A stretch of DNA of 64,000 nucleotides from Streptomyces angustmyceticus (lineage in GTDB: Bacteria > Actinomycetota > Actinomycetes > Streptomycetales > Streptomycetaceae). The first letter of the stretch is position 1; every line of letters starts with the position of its first letter. The stretch lies in contig NZ_CP082945.1 in assembly GCF_019933235.1 (NCBI RefSeq), forward strand, positions 4,687,501 to 4,751,500, given 5' to 3'. Made by a program: the position numbers and the translations under genes. This document shows positions 8,568 to 16,671 of the stretch, piece after piece. The notes under the pieces were generated by a model. The model had not been told where the DNA came from. It searched no databases and saw only the letters and a list, made by a program, of their open reading frames with translations.

Positions 8568-9263
8568 TCAGAAGACCTGGCGCGCGGGGAAGCGTGCCAG
8601 GGAGGACGGCCCGCTGTGCCGGCGCGGCAGCATGCCGAGGCCGGTGGCCTTGTTGACGGCGTCGATCCGGGAGACGGCGTCGAGCTTGCTGAAGATGTTG
8701 CGCATATGGCGCTTGACCGTCCCCTCGGCGATGCCCAGCCGGGCCGCGATCTGCCGGTTGCTCATCGCCTGGGCCACCAGCGCCAGCACCTCGGCCTCGC
8801 GCTCGGACAGCCGGTCGGTGCCCTCGGGTTCGGGAGCCCGGGCGCGCAGACTGTCCGGCGAGATGGAGACCGTGACGGTGTTGCGGCTGCTGAGCACACA
8901 GTCCCGGATGGCCGTCACGAGCGTGTCGCGCCCGGTGCTCTTGTGCAGGTAGCCGCGGATGCCGAGCGCGAGCAACTCCTGTACGAGGTGCTGTCCGTCG
9001 TACATGCTCAGCACGATGATGTGCAGGCCCGGATCGCGCTCCAGGAGGCGGCGTACGGTCACGGGCGGGTCGTTGCGCGGCATCTCGATGTCGAGGAGGA
9101 CCACTTCGGGCCGCAGCTCCGCGGCCATCCGGATGGCGTCCTCGCCGTTGCCCGCCTGCCCGACGATGTCGAAGCTGGGCTCGGACCGCAGCAGGTCGCA
9201 CAGCGCCTCGCGGAGCAGGGTGTGGTCGTCCGCGACGAGTATCCGTACCGGGGCGGCGGTCAT
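8568..9263 (-). CDS. NarL/FixJ-type response regulator
   Basis: 231 residues. The receiver domain is complete: acidic pair Asp12-Asp13, phospho-acceptor Asp58 in VLLDIEMP, and Lys108 in GYLHKST. A C-terminal LuxR-type helix-turn-helix follows (LSEREAEVLALVAQAMSN, then IAARLGIAEGTVKRHMRN). ATG 9263 overlaps the stop of the upstream kinase gene (ATGA), so the two are translated together and form a cognate pair. Targets are unknown; the pair sits beside the 10.7-12.5 kb genes and the 12.6-21 kb biosynthetic-like block, which are plausible but unproven targets. Confidence 0.93.
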   Translation of the reverse strand: MTAAPVRILVADDHTLLREALCDLLRSEPSFDIVGQAGNGEDAIRMAAELRPEVVLLDIEMPRNDPPVTVRRLLERDPGLHIIVLSMYDGQHLVQELLALGIRGYLHKSTGRDTLVTAIRDCVLSSRNTVTVSISPDSLRARAPEPEGTDRLSEREAEVLALVAQAMSNRQIAARLGIAEGTVKRHMRNIFSKLDAVSRIDAVNKATGLGMLPRRHSGPSSLARFPARQVF

Positions 9264-10402
9264 CGGCGTCCCTCTGTCTCCGGTGCCCGGCCCGGCGCCG
9301 GCGGCGGGGACGCGGGGTCCTCCTTGATCGGGATCCAGATCGTGACGTGGGTGCCCCGGCCGGGGGAGGAGTCGATGTTGAGGGTGCCGTCCAGGAGTTC
9401 GGCGCGCTCCTCCAGGCCGGTCAGCCCGTTGGAGCGGCCGCCGGCGTGCACCGAGGCGAGGTCGAAGCCGAGGCCGTCGTCGATGACCTCGGTCTGGATC
9501 TCGTGCGGGGCGATGTCGATGTGGACGACGACATTGCCCGCCTCCGCGTGGCGGTAGACGTTGCGCAGGCACTCGCGGACCATGAGGAAGAGTTCCTCGG
9601 ACACCGCCGTCGGGATCCACTCGTCCAGCCCGCGGACCCACAGCTGGACCGGGGTACGGGCGTCGCCCATGGACATGACGAAGTGGTTCAGGGCGGTCTC
9701 CAGCGAGCCGGCCACGGTCGGCCTGCGCAGCTCGGTGACCAGCTCCCGGGTGCTCGCGAGGGTCTCCAGCACGGCTTCCCGCGCGGCCCGTACGTGCTTG
9801 GGCACGTCCGCGCCGCGGTCGCGCAACTCCAGTTCGTACAGCTCGATCTGGCGCATCGCCAGGCTCAGGGAGTTGCCGATCTGGTCGTGGATCTCGCGGG
9901 CGAGCTTGCGGTGCCCCTGTTTGTGCACCTCCCGGACCCTGGCCAGCATGAAGGAGTCATAGCCGATGGAGCCCGCCTCCAGGCGGCGGCCGACGCTGTG
10001 CTGGAGCGAGCGCACGGCCGCGGCGTAGGCGCTCCAGGGTGCCCCGTCGGCTTCGGTCCACTCGACGACCTGGTCCAGGACGAGGTCGAAGAGGAGCACG
10101 CCGGCCCGCACCGAGTGGGTGAGATGGACGCCTTGGCGTACCCGCTCCCCGCCGAGGTCGACCACCTCGGCGATGTGGGTGTCGGAGACGAGCGGCTTTC
10201 CGGCCGTGTAACTGCGGGTGCAGTCCCGGTAGATGCGGCGGGCCTGGAGCTCGCACTGGGCCCAGGCCTCGGCGCTCAGGGCGAGCGGGCTGTTGATGGC
10301 GCGGAGCCGTTCGCGGTACTGGGCGATGACCAGGTCCTCGGAGGTCCGTAAACGACTTTCGGACATGGTGCCTGCGCTGTGGAGCGGTGCCTCGCCGTTC
10401 AT
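9260..10402 (-). CDS. Cytosolic sensor histidine kinase (HisKA_3 type)
   Basis: 380 residues from ATG 10402, which follows GGGAAGG. No membrane segment is present; the N-terminal ~160 residues are a helical sensor region of unknown family (a YRERLRAINSPLA start, then LLFDLVLDQVVEW). HisKA_3 has His182 in KLAREIHDQIGNSLSLA; HATPase_c has ECLRNVYRHAEA, VIDDGLGFD and GLTGLEERAELLDG. The kinase is NarX/DesK-like in its catalytic part and presumably senses a cytosolic signal. A GTG at 10540 would add 46 residues rich in Arg/His/Gly that look non-conserved. Confidence 0.9.
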   Translation of the reverse strand: MNGEAPLHSAGTMSESRLRTSEDLVIAQYRERLRAINSPLALSAEAWAQCELQARRIYRDCTRSYTAGKPLVSDTHIAEVVDLGGERVRQGVHLTHSVRAGVLLFDLVLDQVVEWTEADGAPWSAYAAAVRSLQHSVGRRLEAGSIGYDSFMLARVREVHKQGHRKLAREIHDQIGNSLSLAMRQIELYELELRDRGADVPKHVRAAREAVLETLASTRELVTELRRPTVAGSLETALNHFVMSMGDARTPVQLWVRGLDEWIPTAVSEELFLMVRECLRNVYRHAEAGNVVVHIDIAPHEIQTEVIDDGLGFDLASVHAGGRSNGLTGLEERAELLDGTLNIDSSPGRGTHVTIWIPIKEDPASPPPAPGRAPETEGRR

Positions 10403-10600
10403 GCGCCCGCCTTCCCCGCACGTCTGAGGTGCGGACCGGTGGCGCGAACGGGCAGCAGTGTTTTCGTGAACAGCACTTGTGTCCTCCCCCAGCGGAATGT
10501 CCACCGCCCTGGCCGGGCCGTGGCTCATTTCCCACCGCACAATGCGAGGGCATCTTAGCTGACTGTGCTGTCAGCCACAGGAGTTGCCCGAGCGGGCGGG

Positions 10601-10631
10601 GGGCGGGAGACGGCAGTCCCGTCTCCCGCCC
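10601..10631 (-). terminator. Terminator hairpin downstream of the 98-aa membrane gene
   Basis: A 12-bp perfect stem, GGGCGGGAGACG with CGTCTCCCGCCC, around a 7-base loop, 50 bp beyond the stop of the minus-strand gene ending at 10682. Confidence 0.7.
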
Positions 10632-10681
10632 GCCGGCCGCCGCTGAAGGGGCGTGGCCGCACCGGACGCGACCGATCGATC

Positions 10682-10978
10682 TCAGCCCTTCCGCCGGAGC
10701 ACGGCGGCGCGGATCTTGAGCAGGTTCGGCACCAGGACGTAGACCACGAGCGGCACCACCAGCCCGGTGATGACCAGGACGCGGAGGGCCACGGGCAGCG
10801 GCATCAGCGCCGGGCCGAGCGCGATCTGCGCGAGCGTGATGCAGGGGTAGACGGCCAGCCAGGTCAGCAGGGCCCGCATGTGGACGGAGGGGAGGGCGGG
10901 CGCGGGCGCCGGGGCGGCGTGCTGGGCGGTGCGGTCGGAGGCGGAGGCGGGGGCGGGGGCGGTGGTCATGGTGGTCAT
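10682..10978 (-). CDS. Small two-TM membrane protein
   Basis: 98 residues. An Ala/Pro-rich cytosolic head of ~30 residues precedes two hydrophobic segments (MRALLTWLAVYPCITLAQIAL and VALRVLVITGLVVPLVVYVL) and a basic tail. The TM pair resembles the C-terminal membrane module of some antibiotic-biosynthesis-monooxygenase (ABM) proteins of actinomycetes, but the ABM domain itself is absent. GAGGAG lies 6 bases before the ATG. It follows the 206-aa gene by 50 bp and is probably in one operon with it under the TetR operators at 11808-11844. Function unknown. Confidence 0.75.
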   Translation of the reverse strand: MTTMTTAPAPASASDRTAQHAAPAPAPALPSVHMRALLTWLAVYPCITLAQIALGPALMPLPVALRVLVITGLVVPLVVYVLVPNLLKIRAAVLRRKG

Positions 10979-11028
10979 GGCGTTCTCCTCGGTGGCGGTG
11001 CGGAGCGGGCGGGCGGGGCGGTCGGAAC

Positions 11029-11649
11029 TCATACGAGGGCGTACGGCGCGGACGGCTGGGCGCCGGTGCCCTCGCGGGCGGCGATCCAGCTGTCGTGCAG
11101 CCACATCTCGGTGCCGCGGCGGCCGGCCGCGGAGTCCCAGCGGATGTCGCGTTCGAAGGTGAGGACGGTGCGGTCGGCGCCGACCACGACCCAGGCGTAG
11201 AGGCCGTCGGTGTGGCGGGTCTTGACCTTGGTGCCGGACAGGGCGGCCGGTGCTCCGTCGGGGGCGGTGATCTGCTCGTGGTGCGGGGCGATCCACTGGA
11301 CGGTCAGGGCGGCCGCGTACCGCGGGTCGAGCGCGGTCAGGAACCGGAAGGCCACGGTGCGGGCCTCGTCCTCGCCGGGCAGGTCCCGTTCCGCACCGGC
11401 CGGGGGCGCGGTGAGCCGGGTGTAGCCGAGGAGGACGTCCTCGTCGTCGAGCACCACGCTCAGGTGGGGCCCGCCGGGAGCGGCGGCCCGCCGCGCTGCG
11501 GACTGCTGGAAGCGGACGACGGTGACGGGGCGGCCGTCGTGGGTCTCCCGGCGGGTCCCGGCCGCCTCCCAGCCTCCGTGGAACGGCAGGCCGGCTCGGG
11601 ACAGCGCCAGGCCGGTGCGGGCGATGTCGCTGGTGGTGGTGGCAGCCAT
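11029..11649 (-). CDS. Conserved-looking cytosolic protein of unknown function
   Basis: 206 residues, no signal peptide or membrane segment. The sequence is balanced and well coded (LPFHGGWEAAGTRRETHDGR, LSVVLDDEDVLLGYTRL, YAWVVVGADRTVLTFERDIRW, TEMWLHDSWIAAREG). The alternating pattern suggests a beta-rich fold. I do not recognise the family. It is divergent from a TetR gene across two 18-bp palindromes and is followed by a small membrane-protein gene, so a TetR-controlled two-gene operon is likely. Confidence 0.72.
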   Translation of the reverse strand: MAATTTSDIARTGLALSRAGLPFHGGWEAAGTRRETHDGRPVTVVRFQQSAARRAAAPGGPHLSVVLDDEDVLLGYTRLTAPPAGAERDLPGEDEARTVAFRFLTALDPRYAAALTVQWIAPHHEQITAPDGAPAALSGTKVKTRHTDGLYAWVVVGADRTVLTFERDIRWDSAAGRRGTEMWLHDSWIAAREGTGAQPSAPYALV

Positions 11650-11807
11650 GGGGCGGGTCCTCACTCTGCTCGGAAGGGCGGTGGACGCGGGGCGTACGGG
11701 TCGGGCGAGGCGTGCAAGTGGTGCGGGGGGTACGGGTGTTGCGTGTCCTGGGGCCGGTCGGGGAGCCCGTTTCCGGGTTCCCGTCGTGGCGACACCCTGA
11801 AGGTAGG

Positions 11808-11844
11808 CAACCAACCAGTTGGTTGTCAACCATCTAGTTGGTTG
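11808..11844. promoter_or_regulatory. Two adjacent 18-bp palindromic TetR operators
   Basis: 11808-11825 is CAACCAAC-CA-GTTGGTTG, a perfect 8-2-8 palindrome. 11827-11844 is CAACCATC-TA-GTTGGTTG, the same palindrome with one change. The two start 19 bp apart, which places them on nearly the same helix face, and they lie between divergent genes starting at 11649 and 11877, 32 bp before the TetR start codon. Autorepression plus control of the divergent operon is the natural reading. Confidence 0.8.
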
Positions 11845-11876
11845 GCTTCTGGGGGCAGCCGCTCTACGCTGGAGCC

Positions 11877-12467
11877 ATGACCCAGGACACGACCCAGACC
11901 AAGGCCCGGCTCCTCGCCGCCGCCAAGAAGGAATTCGCAGCTCACGGCATCGCGGGCGCCCGGGTGGACCGCATCGCCGAGCTGGCGGGCGTGAACAAGG
12001 AGCGCATCTACGGCTACTTCGGGAACAAGCAGAAGCTCTTCGACCTGGTGGTGGCCGGTGCCCTGGACGAGCTGGCCGAGGCCGTACCGCTGGAGCCCGG
12101 CGACGACCCCGCCGAGTACGTGGGCCGGGTCTACGACTTCCACAGCGCCCACCCGGAGCTGGTGCGCCTGTTCCTCTGGGAGGGGCTGCACTACCGGGAC
12201 GACGTGCTGCCCAACGAGGTCCAGCGCGCCGGCCACTACGAACGCAAGGTGCAGGCCCTCGCCGCGACCTTCGGCACCGAGGACGCCCCGAAGGTGGCCG
12301 CCTGCCTGCTGAGCCTGATCGGGCTCGCCGCCTGGCCGAACGCGGTGCCGCAGATGGCCCGGCTGATCCTCGGCGACACCGCGGCGGGGGCCGATCTGCG
12401 CACCCAGGTGGTCGAGTTCGCCCGCCAGGCCGTCGCGGGCTCCTTCCCGTCCACCGTGGGGGCCTGA
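11877..12467 (+). CDS. TetR-family transcriptional repressor
   Basis: 196 residues. The N-terminal helix-turn-helix is typical (TKARLLAAAKKEFAAHG, then VDRIAELAGVNKERIYGYFGNKQKLFDLV). The C-terminal ligand domain is helical and belongs to the common generic group, not to the ArpA/ScbR-type gamma-butyrolactone receptors as far as can be read. ATG 11877 has GGAG 4-7 bases upstream. It is divergent from the 206-aa gene and is expected to bind the paired palindromes between them. The effector is unknown. Confidence 0.9.
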   Translation: MTQDTTQTKARLLAAAKKEFAAHGIAGARVDRIAELAGVNKERIYGYFGNKQKLFDLVVAGALDELAEAVPLEPGDDPAEYVGRVYDFHSAHPELVRLFLWEGLHYRDDVLPNEVQRAGHYERKVQALAATFGTEDAPKVAACLLSLIGLAAWPNAVPQMARLILGDTAAGADLRTQVVEFARQAVAGSFPSTVGA

Positions 12468-12643
12468 CGCCGCGTCCACCGTGGGGCGTGACGCCGCGGC
12501 GCCCCCTCCGAGCAGCCGGACCCCCGATACCGCTCCGGGACCGGCTGCTACTCCTTTCTGAGCACCGGCCGCCCGGCCTTGGGGGTAGTGGAGCCCTGCT
12601 GAGCCCTGTGCACGGCTAGCGTCCGTGACGCGGGTGCCATCGC

Positions 12644-13414
12644 ATGCACCCAGATGGGGGTTCAGATTTCATGTTGCGACACAGCGCGGCGCCGCCCGAT
12701 TCCGCCGCACCGCCGGCGGTCTTCCTCGCGATACCCAACGAACTGCAGCGCTTCGGCATGGTGGGCATGCTCCGGTCCGTGGAGTCGGCCGGCCACTGCA
12801 CCGCCCACGCGACGCTCGCCGACGCCGTCGCCGCCGTACGCGATCCGCGCGGCAGCATCCTGCTGACCACTCCGGACGCCGTCGACCCGGCCGGTGAAGT
12901 CGCCCTGCGCCGGGCCGCGCACGGCGGCCTGCGGATCCTGCTCCTGCTGCCGGACGCCGAGGACGCGACGCTCGGGCAGGCCGGCATCCTGCCGGGCGCG
13001 TCCCTGCTGGTCTGCGACGACCTGAGCACCAGGACCCTCACGGAGAGCCTGGCCGCCACGGCCGCCGGGGAGACCTACGTCCCCGCCGCCCTCACCCACA
13101 CCCTGCTGCGCCGGGCCGGCCACGGCGAGGTCCGCGCCGGTGGCGCGCCCCGGCTGACGCCCCGTGAACGCGAGACGCTGGTCCTGCTCGTCGACGGCTA
13201 CAGCAACAAGCAGATCGCCCGCCGGCTGCGGATCTCCGAACACGGCGCCAAGCGCCTGGTGGCCAACATCCTCGCCAAGCTCAACTGCCCCAACCGCACC
13301 CTGGCGGCCGCGCGCGCCCTCCGCGAAGGGCTGTGCGCCGAACGGACCGGGCCCTCCACCGCCTTCCCCCACACCGGGCCCGTCCCGGTGCCCGACACAG
13401 TTGCAGGATGGTGA
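12644..13414 (+). CDS. LuxR-type regulator with degenerate receiver domain
   Basis: 256 residues. The N-terminal ~125 residues have receiver-like length and spacing, but the key sites look replaced: the N-terminal acidic pair by AIPNEL, the phosphorylation site region by LLTTPDAV, and the C-terminal Lys region by LLVCDDLST. The C-terminal DNA-binding part is intact (LTPRERETLVLLVDGYSNKQIARRL, then HGAKRLVANILAKLNCPNR). Such pseudo-receiver regulators are common in Streptomyces secondary-metabolite clusters and respond to ligands or partners rather than phosphorylation. The next start of the same frame is Met10 (12671). The stop lies just ahead of the HAD gene, suggesting co-transcription. Confidence 0.85.
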   Translation: MHPDGGSDFMLRHSAAPPDSAAPPAVFLAIPNELQRFGMVGMLRSVESAGHCTAHATLADAVAAVRDPRGSILLTTPDAVDPAGEVALRRAAHGGLRILLLLPDAEDATLGQAGILPGASLLVCDDLSTRTLTESLAATAAGETYVPAALTHTLLRRAGHGEVRAGGAPRLTPRERETLVLLVDGYSNKQIARRLRISEHGAKRLVANILAKLNCPNRTLAAARALREGLCAERTGPSTAFPHTGPVPVPDTVAGW

Positions 13415-13422
13415 ATGTCCCC

Positions 13423-14169
13423 ATGGGCACCCACGCACGAGCGGCGTTCTTCGATGTCGACGAGACGCTGCTCAACACCAAGAGCATGTTCCACTTCCTG
13501 CGCTTCTGGATGGCGCGCCAGGGCGACGACGGCAGCGCGTACGACGCCGTCATGGCCGAGGTGAACTCCCAGGCGGCGTCCGGCGTTCCCCGTACGGAGA
13601 TCAACCGCCGCTACTACCGGCGCTTCGCCGGGGTCGACCACGCCGAGCTGACGCGGGCCGGCCGCGACTGGTACGACGCCTACCGGCGCGAGGGCTCGGC
13701 CGTCGTGGTCGCCGCCTGGGCCGCCGCGCGGCGGCACGCCCTGGCCGGCGACCTGGTGGCGCTGGTGTCCGGATCGTTCCGGGCGCTGCTGGAACCGCTC
13801 GCCGGCGACCTCGGGGCGGACCTCATCCTCTGCTCCGAGCCGCTGGTGGGCGAGGACGGCCGACTCACCGGCGAGATCCGGCGCCCGATGATCGGGGCGA
13901 TCAAGGCGGACGCGGTCCGCGAAACGCTCGCCGCGCGGGGCCTGTCGGCCGAGGAGTGCTCCTGCTACGGCGACCACGCCAGCGACCTCGACATGCTCCA
14001 GGTCGTCGGGGACCCGGTCATCGTCGGCGCCGACCCCGTCCTGCTGGAACGCGCACAGGCCCTGGACTGGGCGGTGCTCTCGGCGGCCGCCGGCCCGCTG
14101 CGGGCCCGTACCCCGGGCGCCGTACGGATCAGCGCGCGGCGCGGCCCCGTCGCAGCGCGAGAGCGGTGA
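13423..14169 (+). CDS. HAD-IB family phosphatase (SerB-like)
   Basis: 248 residues. HAD motifs in order: DVDETLL (catalytic Asp11 and Asp13), VSGSFRALLEPLA (motif II Ser), a Lys in AIKADAVRETL (motif III) and GDHASDLDML (motif IV). The cap is short and C1-type, as in SerB. The family hydrolyses small phosphomonoesters. In the A-factor route a phosphatase removes phosphate from a butenolide phosphate, so this enzyme could serve the AfsA-like protein downstream; that link is inferred. ATG 13423 is preferred (AGGATGG upstream); ATG 13408 is possible. Its 3' end overlaps the convergent phosphopantetheinyl transferase gene by 41 bp. Confidence 0.85.
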   Translation: MGTHARAAFFDVDETLLNTKSMFHFLRFWMARQGDDGSAYDAVMAEVNSQAASGVPRTEINRRYYRRFAGVDHAELTRAGRDWYDAYRREGSAVVVAAWAAARRHALAGDLVALVSGSFRALLEPLAGDLGADLILCSEPLVGEDGRLTGEIRRPMIGAIKADAVRETLAARGLSAEECSCYGDHASDLDMLQVVGDPVIVGADPVLLERAQALDWAVLSAAAGPLRARTPGAVRISARRGPVAARER

Positions 14170-14800
14170 GGACCAGCCCCCCGCGGAGCGCCCAGTGGCC
14201 GGTGAGCCAGGCCGGCCGCCTGCCGTCCACGTCCGGGCCCGGCACCAGCAGCCGGGCCCGGAACGTGCCCGCGGCCGGATCGAACGTCATCCGGGCGTCC
14301 CGGAAACCGAGCCAGCGGCCGGTGAGCGGGTTGAACACCTTGTAGACCGTCTCCTTCGCGCTGAACATCACCGTCCCCCAGTGGACCTCGGGGAACTCCC
14401 GCTCCAGGGACCGGAGATGCTCCCGCTCCGAGGGCACCGAGATGCTGTCGAGGACGCCCGGGGGCAGCGGCCGGTGCGGCTCCGCGTCGATGCCCACGGC
14501 ATGCAGGTCGGTGGTGCGCGAGAGCGCCGCCGCGCGGTAGCCCTCGCAGTGCGTCATGCTGCCGATGACCCCGGCGGGCCAGCGCGGTTCGCCTTTGGGG
14601 CCCGACGGGATGCCGGCCGGCGGCACGCCGAGCGCGGCCATCGCCCGCCGCGCGCAGTGCCGGGTGGTGGTGAACTCCCGCCGGCGCGGCTCGGTGCACG
14701 CCTCCAGGGCGGCCGCCTCCTCGGGAGCCGTCGGGGCGTCCAGCACGTCCGCGGTGGTGTCCACGCAGGCGACGGCCGAGGGCAGGATCTGCTGCATCAT
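14129..14800 (-). CDS. 4'-phosphopantetheinyl transferase (Sfp/EntD type)
   Basis: 223 residues. Family motifs: RRREFTTTRHCARRAM, GPKGEPRWPAGVIGSMTHC, AVGIDAEPHRPL (Mg-binding Asp/Glu) and the WGTVMFSAKETVYKVF helix. It attaches the phosphopantetheine arm of CoA to carrier proteins, very plausibly the free-standing ACP encoded at 17402. ATG 14800 follows AGGAGAAG with ideal spacing; longer forms have no ribosome site. It is transcribed opposite to its neighbours and overlaps the HAD gene tail-to-tail by 41 bp. Confidence 0.92.
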   Translation of the reverse strand: MMQQILPSAVACVDTTADVLDAPTAPEEAAALEACTEPRRREFTTTRHCARRAMAALGVPPAGIPSGPKGEPRWPAGVIGSMTHCEGYRAAALSRTTDLHAVGIDAEPHRPLPPGVLDSISVPSEREHLRSLEREFPEVHWGTVMFSAKETVYKVFNPLTGRWLGFRDARMTFDPAAGTFRARLLVPGPDVDGRRPAWLTGHWALRGGLVLTALALRRGRAAR

Positions 14801-14997
14801 CACTTCTCCTGGGATGGTGCCGCGAGCGCTCGGCGCATCGCGGAAACAGGGCGCGGCGGCAGACGGCACGCGCCGGGGGCGCCGGCGAAGGCCGGCCGCC
14901 CACTGCCATCCCAGGACAGGTCACGGCAGTACAGCTGTACGTCTCGCATGGTGCCGTCCCGGTGCCCTCCGGGGCCACCCGCCACATCGGCCAGGCC

Positions 14998-15140
14998 GTT
15001 CGGGCACACCCTCCGGGCACTCCATCCGGGCATCCCCGTTCGGGCATTCCCTCCGGACGGTCCGGCCGGACACTCCCTTCGGATGCGCCATTCCGCCGCC
15101 CCCTTCAGGCACTCCGCCCGGATATTTCATCCGGCCATTC
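14998..15140. repeat. Degenerate 13-bp tandem repeat array upstream of the ligase operon
   Basis: Roughly ten imperfect copies of a 13-bp unit close to YTCCGGGCACTCC. Clear units begin at 15011, 15024, 15037 (14 bp), 15051, 15064 and 15128, with more decayed ones between. The array lies between the divergent PPTase gene and the ligase promoter. It may be a regulator array or a decayed minisatellite; no protein-coding frame is supported across it. Confidence 0.6.
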
Positions 15141-15191
15141 CGGTGTACCTGCCCCTGTGAACGCACCGGCCGAGCTGCCGGTATTGAGGCG

Positions 15192-15221
15192 TTGTCGCCG
15201 CGGAAAAGGGGCGCCTAGAGT
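15192..15221 (+). promoter_or_regulatory. Probable vegetative promoter of the ligase-SDR-ACP operon
   Basis: TTGTCG (15192-15197), 18 bp, TAGAGT (15216-15221): a good HrdB-type -35/-10 pair. The predicted start near 15228 gives a leader of about 100 bases before the ligase ATG. Confidence 0.55.
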
Positions 15222-15327
15222 TCGGGCAACGAAAAGGGCACCGCACAAAAGCGATCGAGCGTCACAGCGGAAAATCCTGATGCGCACCGGCGAAATCACC
15301 AGCGAAAACACCTTGGAGTGACACGCA

Positions 15328-16671
15328 ATGACCCACCCGTTTCTGGACCGGCTGAAATCCTTCGGGTACGCCGAGGCCGTGGTCTTCGAAAAGCGCAGCT
15401 ACCGCTACGACGACCTGCTGCGTCTGGTGGCCGAGTGGCGGATGTTCCTCGACCGGCACGACGTCGCCGCCGGCCAGGTCGTCACGCTGGAGGGCGCCTA
15501 CTCGCCCGAGGCCTGCGCGGGGCTGCTGGCGCTGATCGAACGCGGCGTGATCGTGGTGCCGCTGACCACGCTGCCCGCCGCCAAGCGCGCCGAGTTCCTG
15601 GACGTGGCGATGGTGGAGACGGTGATCCGGGTCGACCCGGGCGGCGCGCACCACTGCGAGTCCACCGGGCGGCGCGCCGACCACGAGCTGTACGGCCGGC
15701 TCCGCGAGGCCGGCCACCCGGGCCTGGTGCTCTTCAGCTCCGGCACCTCGGGCCGCAGCAAGGCATCGGTGCTGGACTTCGAGAAGGTGCTGGCGCGCTA
15801 CGGCGAGCCCACCCGCCCGTCGCGGATCCTGTCGTTCCTGAGCCTGGACCACATCGGCGGCGTCAACACCCTGCTGCACACCCTCAGCCAGGGCGGCACC
15901 GTGATCACCGTGGCCGAGCGCACCCCGGAGTCGGTGTTCGAGGCGATCGCCGACCACCAGGTCCAGATCCTGCCGACCACCCCGACGTTCCTGAACATGG
16001 TGCTGATCTCCGGCGTCCACGAGCAGTACGCCACCGACTCGCTCACGCTGGTCACCTACGGCACGGAGCCGATGCCGGAGCGGACCCTGGAGCGGCTGAC
16101 CGCGGCGCTCCCCGCGGCCCGGCTGAAGCAGACGTACGGCCTGTCCGAGCTGGGCATCCTGCCGACCCGCTCGCGCGGCGACGGAAGCCTGTGGCTCAAG
16201 CTCGGCAGCGCCGGCTTCGAGCACAAGATCATCGGCAATGTGCTGTGGATCCGCTCGGAAATGGCGATGCTCGGCTACCTCAACGCGCCCGCCCCCTTCG
16301 ACGACGAGGGCTTCTTCAACACCCAGGACGTCGTCCGGACGGACGGTGAGTGGATCCGCATCCTGGGGCGCGACTCCGAGATCATCAACGTCGGCGGCGA
16401 GAAGGTCTACCCCAGCGAGGTGGAGTCCGTCCTGCTGGAGCTGGACAACATCGCCGAGGCCACGGTCAGCGGCCGCCCCAGCCCGGTCACCGGGATGGTC
16501 GTCAAGGCCACCGTGACCCTGATCGAGGACGAGGACCGGCGCTCCGTCACCCGCCGGGTACGGGAGTTCTGCGGCCGGCGGCTGGAGCCCTTCAAGGTGC
16601 CGGTGCTGGTGGAACTCGCCTCCGCGCCGCAGCACTCCGACCGGTTCAAGAAGATCCGGAGCGCCGCGTGA
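15328..16671 (+). CDS. ANL-superfamily acyl-CoA/acyl-ACP ligase
   Basis: 447 residues, shorter than the usual ~520 for acyl-CoA ligases, mainly through a short N-terminal domain. Core motifs: LFSSGTSGRSKAS (phosphate loop), QTYGLSELG (A5), TQDVVRTDGEW (A7), GRDSEIINVGGEKVYPSEVE (hinge/A8) and C-terminal FKK. It activates a carboxylic acid as the adenylate and transfers it to CoA or to a carrier protein. Being first in an operon with an SDR and an ACP, it most likely loads the ACP at 17402. Substrate unknown. ATG 15328 follows GGAGTG. Its stop overlaps the SDR start (GTGA). Confidence 0.9.
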   Translation: MTHPFLDRLKSFGYAEAVVFEKRSYRYDDLLRLVAEWRMFLDRHDVAAGQVVTLEGAYSPEACAGLLALIERGVIVVPLTTLPAAKRAEFLDVAMVETVIRVDPGGAHHCESTGRRADHELYGRLREAGHPGLVLFSSGTSGRSKASVLDFEKVLARYGEPTRPSRILSFLSLDHIGGVNTLLHTLSQGGTVITVAERTPESVFEAIADHQVQILPTTPTFLNMVLISGVHEQYATDSLTLVTYGTEPMPERTLERLTAALPAARLKQTYGLSELGILPTRSRGDGSLWLKLGSAGFEHKIIGNVLWIRSEMAMLGYLNAPAPFDDEGFFNTQDVVRTDGEWIRILGRDSEIINVGGEKVYPSEVESVLLELDNIAEATVSGRPSPVTGMVVKATVTLIEDEDRRSVTRRVREFCGRRLEPFKVPVLVELASAPQHSDRFKKIRSAA

